Origin: HRBIN35 sp036741875
Lineage (GTDB): Bacteria; Patescibacteriota; Minisyncoccia; UBA6257; HR35
Assembly (NCBI GenBank): GCA_036741875.1
Contig: DAINRM010000012.1
Location: 1 to 8,329 of the forward strand
Length of the DNA stretch: 8,329 nt
Reading direction: 5' to 3'
The notes under the pieces were generated by a model, which ran no database searches, had not been told where the DNA came from, and worked only from the letters and a program-made list of their open reading frames with translations. A program made the translations under genes and the position numbers. This document shows positions 7,049 to 8,329 of this stretch, one piece after another; the first letter of the stretch is position 1; every line of letters begins with the position of its first letter.

Positions 7049-7551
7049 TTACTTCTTTACTACTTGTCGCAAATATTCTCTACTTCTTTTTGAAGTATGC
7101 TTTTATTTTTTAATATTTAAACTTTACTTTTTCAAAATTAATGGCTTGATCTTAAAACTTACCTAAAATCTTATTACTTTCCATAAGGTGAAATAAGGCT
7201 TTGTAGAATTTCTTTTAAGTAAGGATCTATTTTAAGTTTTGGGAGATACCTCTTTAGTGTTTTTCTATCTAAAGCCCTCTAATCACCATATTCAATTTCT
7301 TCTTTTCAAATACCAGAGAATTGTTTCTTTTTTGAAAGATCTAAATTTTTTATATCATAATCCAAAATATAATCTTTATTAATTTAATTTTAAAATATTA
7401 TTTTAGAGCTTTAAAATATCTAAAAGAAAGTGGAGATGTTAAAACTAAATTAACAAATTGGGAAATTAAAGTTTCATAAATGGCACCGAAAATAGTATAA
7501 TTTTGTTTAGACAAAATATTTTTAAAATAAAAATTCTCTTAAAAAATTCAT
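7049..7551 (-). pseudogene. Remains of an unidentified protein-coding gene
   Basis: I do not recognise this protein, but protein-like sequence continues across three frames. A possible ATG is at 7551-7549 (MNFLREFLF, then a stop). An open stretch of 46 codons (7538-7401) contains YTIFGAIYETLISQFVNLVL and SPLSFRYFKALK and ends in TAA at 7400. After a frame change, KDYILDYDIKNLDLSKKK (from about 7377) runs into TGA at 7308 and TAG at 7281. It resumes as RALDRKTLKRYLPKLKID and PYLKEILQSLISPYGK before TAA at 7176. A lysine-rich tail in yet other frames (INFEKVKFKY, KIKAYFKKK, REYLRQVVKK) ends at TAA 7051-7049. The intact gene would have had roughly 165 codons. The composition matches the neighbouring proteins, so this looks like a resident gene that decayed. 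Confidence 0.5.
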
Positions 7552-7588
7552 ATTTAATTTTGTCTTTTCTTATAGTTATGATAGATTT

Positions 7589-7860
7589 TTAAATTTCTAT
7601 ATAATCTTTCTTTATAAATTTTTGCCACCAGAATTTGTATTCTTCTAGCCTAACTAAATGCATTTGAAATGGAGAAAGCGGGTCAATCGCTATTTTTATT
7701 TTTGTTCTTATTAACCTATTTTTTACCCATTTTTTTGAAAGTTTATTAGAGATAATTAAATCTAATTTTTTTACCAAGCAACTTTTGAGCAATTTCTTTT
7801 ATTTTTTACCACATTTTGAATAATTTTCAAAATATTTTTTCTATTTATTCCCAAATTTCT
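7589..7860 (-). pseudogene. Decayed MNT-type minimal nucleotidyltransferase (antitoxin-like)
   Basis: The clearest part is an open frame from a TTG at 7792 to TAA at 7589. It contains LDLIISNKLSKKWVKNR, then IAIDPLSPFQMHLVRLEEY and WWQKFIKKDYIEI. This resembles the C-terminal half of stand-alone nucleotidyltransferase-domain proteins, where SDIDLLI leads into a SPFEIHLVTPEE-like stretch and a final W-Y-K-x-F-I-x-x-Y helix. In another frame just upstream, KIKEIAQKLLGKK matches the helix that normally precedes the FGS strand, and that frame already carries stops at 7845, 7827 and 7809. The stretch that should hold the GS loop and first catalytic Asp is missing between LLGKK and LDLII, so an internal deletion removed the active site. 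In known systems the MNT protein AMPylates its HEPN partner. Here the HEPN-like remnant lies immediately upstream. The call rests on pattern recognition only; I first considered a methyltransferase C-terminus. Confidence 0.5.
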
Positions 7861-8329
7861 TTATCTATTAAAGTTAAACTTTTCATTTAAATTTTTCTCA
7901 ATAAATTTTAAAAATTTTTTATGCCCATCTATCAATTTTTCTGATAAACTTTTATTAAATAATTTTGGGAAATAACGAGTGATAAAATAAGTATCAGCTA
8001 AATTGTTATAAAATAATTTATTTTATAAATAACAATAATATACATCTGATTTCTCATAAGCTTCGGAATATCTTTTGGTTAAAGCTTATAAATAATGAGT
8101 TTTGAGCTAATTACTAGCTTATTTATCAATTAAATATTTAAGATAGAGCTTGTAAGACTGTTATAAATTAGAAAGATAAAATGTAGTAATTTATAAATTT
8201 TTTAAAACATTTCAGAATTCTAGTTATATATAAAAAATTTCAATTCATAATCTCTTATAAATTCTGCATTAAAATTTCTTCAACTTTATCCCAATTAATA
8301 ACATTCCACCAATTTTGAACATATTCATT
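7861..8329 (-). pseudogene. Decayed HEPN-domain protein (toxin-like), runs off the window edge
   Basis: The best-preserved part (8022-7861) reads LADTYFITRYFPKLFNKSLS then EKLIDGHKKFLKFIEKNL. It fits the last helices of HEPN proteins, which have a D-x-Y-I-T-x-R-Y segment followed by a helix of the A-x-E-x-L-x-F-A-x-x-V/I type. Upstream, KTHYL (8103-8089) fits the H-x-L turn after the long helix, and ALTKRYSEAYEKSD follows. VLQAL and LKYLIDK-like pieces in two frames near 8170-8120 fit the Q-A-x-x-x-L-K-x-L-I core helix. Lesions include TAA at 8257-8255, 8088-8086 and 8025-8023, a TAG after IYN, and several frame changes. The opening EYVQNWWNVINWDKVEEIL may be an N-terminal extension or part of another gene. 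The Rx4-6H RNase motif is not recognisable. The pairing with the MNT-like remnant raises confidence in both. Confidence 0.5.

Noticed and set aside
7589..7792. C-terminus of a Methyltransf_11-like enzyme, suggested by the WWQKF stretch
   Set aside because: The LDLIIS and PLSPFQMHLV stretches fit stand-alone nucleotidyltransferases better, and the neighbouring HEPN-like remnant supports this.
6986..8329. CRISPR array, tRNA or insertion sequence in the non-coding part
   Set aside because: No regularly spaced repeats, no cloverleaf with a GTTC arm, and no transposase motif or terminal repeats were found.
1..8329. A previously undescribed biological system
   Set aside because: The intact genes belong to familiar glycosyltransferase and methyltransferase families and the rest are remnants; nothing supports a new system as it stands.

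Overview
This window is very AT-rich, with long A and T runs and lysine/asparagine/isoleucine-rich proteins, and essentially every readable gene lies on the minus strand. Three signs point to a low-GC bacterium: a perfect extended -10 box, a good -35/-10 promoter pair, and a lipid-free signal peptide on the last gene. A Patescibacteria-like or other small-genome lineage is possible but not shown. TAA, TAG and TGA all end intact genes (one TGA lies in an ATGA stop/start overlap), so translation table 11 fits and TGA recoding does not. Most starts have no convincing Shine-Dalgarno sequence.

Reading in the direction of transcription (high to low coordinates), positions 8329-7049 are a graveyard with no intact gene. 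I can piece together the remains of a HEPN-like protein (about 8329-7861), an MNT-like nucleotidyltransferase (7860-7589) and an unidentified protein (7551-7049). An intact class I SAM-dependent methyltransferase of the CmcI/cephalosporin-hydroxylase-like type follows (6985-6197). Next is a broken FkbM methyltransferase (6139-5286) with one nonsense codon and three homopolymer frameshifts.

Then comes a tight block of five intact genes, each overlapping the next or 3 bp from it: a CgeB-like glycosyltransferase (5224-4277), a GT2 glycosyltransferase (4304-3291), a GT4 glycosyltransferase (3294-2203), an FkbM methyltransferase (2199-1357) and a second GT4 glycosyltransferase (1379-276). A candidate sigma70-type promoter lies just upstream of the block and a weak A/T hairpin plus T-run follows it. 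The last gene (154-1 and beyond) is the start of an exported protein with its own extended -10 promoter.

Together the intact genes look like part of a surface-glycan cluster (O-antigen, capsule or S-layer glycan). Cytoplasmic glycosyltransferases would add sugars from nucleotide donors, and methyltransferases would cap or decorate the chain. No transporter, polymerase or sugar-nucleotide synthesis gene is in view, so the glycan cannot be named. I found no RNA genes, CRISPR array, insertion sequence or clearly novel system. The most interesting content is the decayed material.
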